The translations under genes were made by a program, and so were the position numbers. Shown piece after piece: positions 3,910-6,127 of a DNA stretch of 6,127 bases. The notes beneath the pieces were generated by a model that saw nothing but the letters and a program-made list of their open reading frames with translations, had not been told where the DNA came from and searched no databases. This stretch comes from Gammaproteobacteria bacterium. Lineage in GTDB: Bacteria; Pseudomonadota; Gammaproteobacteria; SZUA-229. Where the stretch lies: assembly GCA_013138755.1 (NCBI GenBank), contig WTCC01000073.1:1-6127 (forward strand). Direction: 5' to 3'. Numbering within the stretch: the stretch's first letter is position 1; each line of letters opens with the position of its first letter.

Positions 3910-6099
3910 TTACAGTAATTGTTGAATAGTTTTCATCAGATTTTCAATGATTATCGGCTTCTCCACTACAGCATTCATACCAACTCTAAGATAAAATTCT
4001 TTTTCATTATTCATTACACTTGCTGTTAACCCTATAATTTGCACTTGTTTATATTTATTATTTTCTTTACGAATTATTTGCGTGGCTGAAATTCCATCCA
4101 TTACAGGCATGTGTATATCCATTAATATCACATCGAACGATCCAGACTTTGCTTTTTCAATGGCCACCTGTCCATTTTCTGCTTCTATAACGCTGTGACC
4201 TGCCTGTTCTAGCAATTTACGTGTTAGAAGGAGATTGATTGAATCATCATCAACCAGCAATATAGAAAGCTTACGATTAATTTTTGACTCTTCATCAGCA
4301 TTTTTTAAATGATAACTTTCCTTTGGTACAGATAGTGTTGTAGAAAAAGTAAAACAACTGCCTTTACCTAACTCAGAAGTAACCTGCAAGCATCCGTCCA
4401 TAATATCGGTTAGACGTTTACAGATGGACAGACCCAGACCGACACCTTTAGAACGGCACATTTCAATCTGTTGGAAATCATCAAAAATAGACTTCAATTT
4501 TTCACTTGCTATACCTTTCCCTGTATCTTTTATAGAGATATGCAAATTAAATTGGTTTTCTGCAATCAATTGACCACCAATAGTTAGCTTGACTTCTCCA
4601 TCGGGAGTAAATTTAGCTGCATTACTCAGCAGATTAGTAACTATCTGAAGAAGTCGTGCATCATCACCTTCTAAATACGTAGGCAGGTCACTACTCACCT
4701 CAGTAATAAAAGCAGCTTTATTGTTTACAAAAAAAGGTTCAGCTATATTTTGTATATTTGTTACCCAATCAAAAATTTCAAAAGGTTTTATATTGAGAAC
4801 CAGTTTTCCTGATTCGATTCTAGATAAATCGAGTAAATCATCAATCAGTAGCAACAGATTTTTACTGCAACTATCGAGAATTTCGATATAGTGCTGTTGT
4901 TCTTCGCTGAGTGTTGTACCACGTAAAACCTGTAACACCCCAAATATACCATTCATTGGAGTACGGATTTCATGACTCATGCTCGCCAAGAATAGGCTCT
5001 TAGCTTTACTGGCTTCTTGAGATTGCACTAATGCAATATCCAGCTCATATATTTTTTCTTCAAGTTTATTAGAAATTTGTATTCGCTTTATTTCATTTTT
5101 TCTATAGAGTCTAATATAAAATATTAATACTATGAACGAAACTATTCCCGCTACTAAGGTGATGATTAATTGAGTCCAGCTTAGCGTGTCCCATCCAAGC
5201 TGATATTCATTTATCAACACAAAGGACTGACTTTTACTTTCTAAAATTATTTTATTTTTGTAAATTGGAAATATAAGTTTTTCCATCTCACTGCGAGTAG
5301 CACCTTGATGCAGGTGCAGGTAACCTTTTTTATCAGTGTCTTCAAATTCTCGATGATGCAATATATCCGTCATACCTGCTGCTATATTATCCTCACGATC
5401 TAATAATGTATCAGCCCTGATTACCAACATAACAGCACGCTTACTTTTTTCATCACTATTACTTATTCTATTCATCGATATTGGCTTGTATATCAAATAA
5501 GCCAGATCGCCCTCAATTAGTTTAAATGGTTCTGTAATGACAGAACGCTTATATGGCAAATTTTTCTTAAATGAACGTTTGAAAAAATCATTTGAAAACA
5601 AATCAAGTCCGAGTACTTCTTGCGAATCGGGAGGAAAAGGTTCCATAAATATTATTGGCAAATACATATCCTGCTTTTTGATGGACTTCCATTTTCGATC
5701 AGTTTCATATCCAAATCGCTTTAATTTGAAACTGGGATTACCAGTTGCTCGATAATAATTTATAAAATCATCCAATTCTGCATATGGCACGACTTCGACA
5801 ATTTCAAACATGAATATATGTGGATACTGCTTAAGCACTTTCTTCGCATATTTCCTGATGCGTGACTGATCTAGATCCCGCATACTACCGACCAAGGCTG
5901 CAAAACCCTCAAGAACAGCCTCATTAGTACGAACACGATCACTCACCTGCTGATAATGCGAATTAACATGATTAACAAATAAAAGCTTTGCGGAGTTTAT
6001 ATCTGACAAAATAATGCCTGCCATAACCAACACAAGAAGCATTAACCAGAAAAATACAGATATATATAAGAAACGCAATTGCATACCGATTTGCTCCAT
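3910..6099 (-). CDS. CHASE-domain hybrid sensor histidine kinase/response regulator
   Basis: Inner-membrane sensor kinase of about 729 aa that should autophosphorylate on a histidine and pass the phosphate to its own receiver. Residue numbers here count from the in-frame TTG at 6102. TM1 is about 10-32. A periplasmic CHASE domain spans about 50-300 (ALVGSM, YPHIFMFEIVEVVP, GNPSFKLKRFG, PIIFMEPFPPDSQEVLGLDLFSND). TM2 is about 310-331, followed by a coiled-coil linker. HisKA carries H377 in SHEIRTP. HATPase shows N494 (SNAAKF), DTGKG (526-530) and GVGLGL (553-558). The receiver (612-730) has acidic D618-D620, phospho-acceptor D662 in MDIHMPVMDG, T693 and K715. All key residues are present. There is no Hpt or output domain, so a separate phosphotransfer partner is expected. 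The ATG at 6099 is preferred over the TTG; an alternative ATG at 6084 has GGAG 9 nt upstream and would start MQLRFLYI just before TM1. The ligand is unknown. Confidence 0.93.
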   Translation of the reverse strand: MEQIGMQLRFLYISVFFWLMLLVLVMAGIILSDINSAKLLFVNHVNSHYQQVSDRVRTNEAVLEGFAALVGSMRDLDQSRIRKYAKKVLKQYPHIFMFEIVEVVPYAELDDFINYYRATGNPSFKLKRFGYETDRKWKSIKKQDMYLPIIFMEPFPPDSQEVLGLDLFSNDFFKRSFKKNLPYKRSVITEPFKLIEGDLAYLIYKPISMNRISNSDEKSKRAVMLVIRADTLLDREDNIAAGMTDILHHREFEDTDKKGYLHLHQGATRSEMEKLIFPIYKNKIILESKSQSFVLINEYQLGWDTLSWTQLIITLVAGIVSFIVLIFYIRLYRKNEIKRIQISNKLEEKIYELDIALVQSQEASKAKSLFLASMSHEIRTPMNGIFGVLQVLRGTTLSEEQQHYIEILDSCSKNLLLLIDDLLDLSRIESGKLVLNIKPFEIFDWVTNIQNIAEPFFVNNKAAFITEVSSDLPTYLEGDDARLLQIVTNLLSNAAKFTPDGEVKLTIGGQLIAENQFNLHISIKDTGKGIASEKLKSIFDDFQQIEMCRSKGVGLGLSICKRLTDIMDGCLQVTSELGKGSCFTFSTTLSVPKESYHLKNADEESKINRKLSILLVDDDSINLLLTRKLLEQAGHSVIEAENGQVAIEKAKSGSFDVILMDIHMPVMDGISATQIIRKENNKYKQVQIIGLTASVMNNEKEFYLRVGMNAVVEKPIIIENLMKTIQQLL

Positions 6100-6127
6100 C
6101 AATAGAGACTCTTGTGGCTTAAGATAC

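Overview
The window looks like gammaproteobacterial chromosome of fairly low GC content. Three things suggest this: a MalT/BTAD-type regulator, a protein with a PEP-CTERM/VPxxA-type sorting tail (VPVPAAVWLFGSG plus ARRKK), and a CHASE-domain hybrid histidine kinase. I cannot name the genus from the sequence.

Layout. Positions 1-875 (+) hold the C-terminal part of a large transcriptional regulator, with a winged helix followed by a bacterial transcriptional activator domain. Its 5' part lies outside the window, and it ends in a strong intrinsic terminator (874-895). Positions 896-1144 are an AT-rich non-coding stretch. It contains a perfect 8-bp inverted repeat (1031-1050) followed directly by ATCT-starting repeats spaced exactly 11 bp apart (1056, 1067, 1078, 1089), the layout expected of SARP/BTAD-type operators. 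Positions 1145-2121 (+) are a tight three-gene operon: a 63-aa small protein, a 39-aa signal-peptide-bearing microprotein (ATGA overlap with the first gene), and a 222-aa exported protein with a VPxxA sorting tail (its ATG directly follows the preceding TAA). The operon ends in a UUCG-loop terminator (2146-2168). Positions 2176-3876 are an IS1182-type insertion sequence with an intact 474-aa DDE transposase and inverted repeats. Positions 3910-6099 (-) encode a CHASE-HisKA-HATPase-REC hybrid histidine kinase, convergent with the transposase.

How the parts may work together (inference): the regulator plausibly binds the 11-bp phased repeats and switches on the small-ORF/secreted-protein operon. 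That operon would deliver a surface or extracellular-matrix protein through an exosortase encoded elsewhere. The IS has inserted between this operon and the kinase gene, so the kinase may not be functionally linked to the left-hand module. The regulator, phased repeats, small proteins and sorting-tail protein together are the most interesting part of the window.
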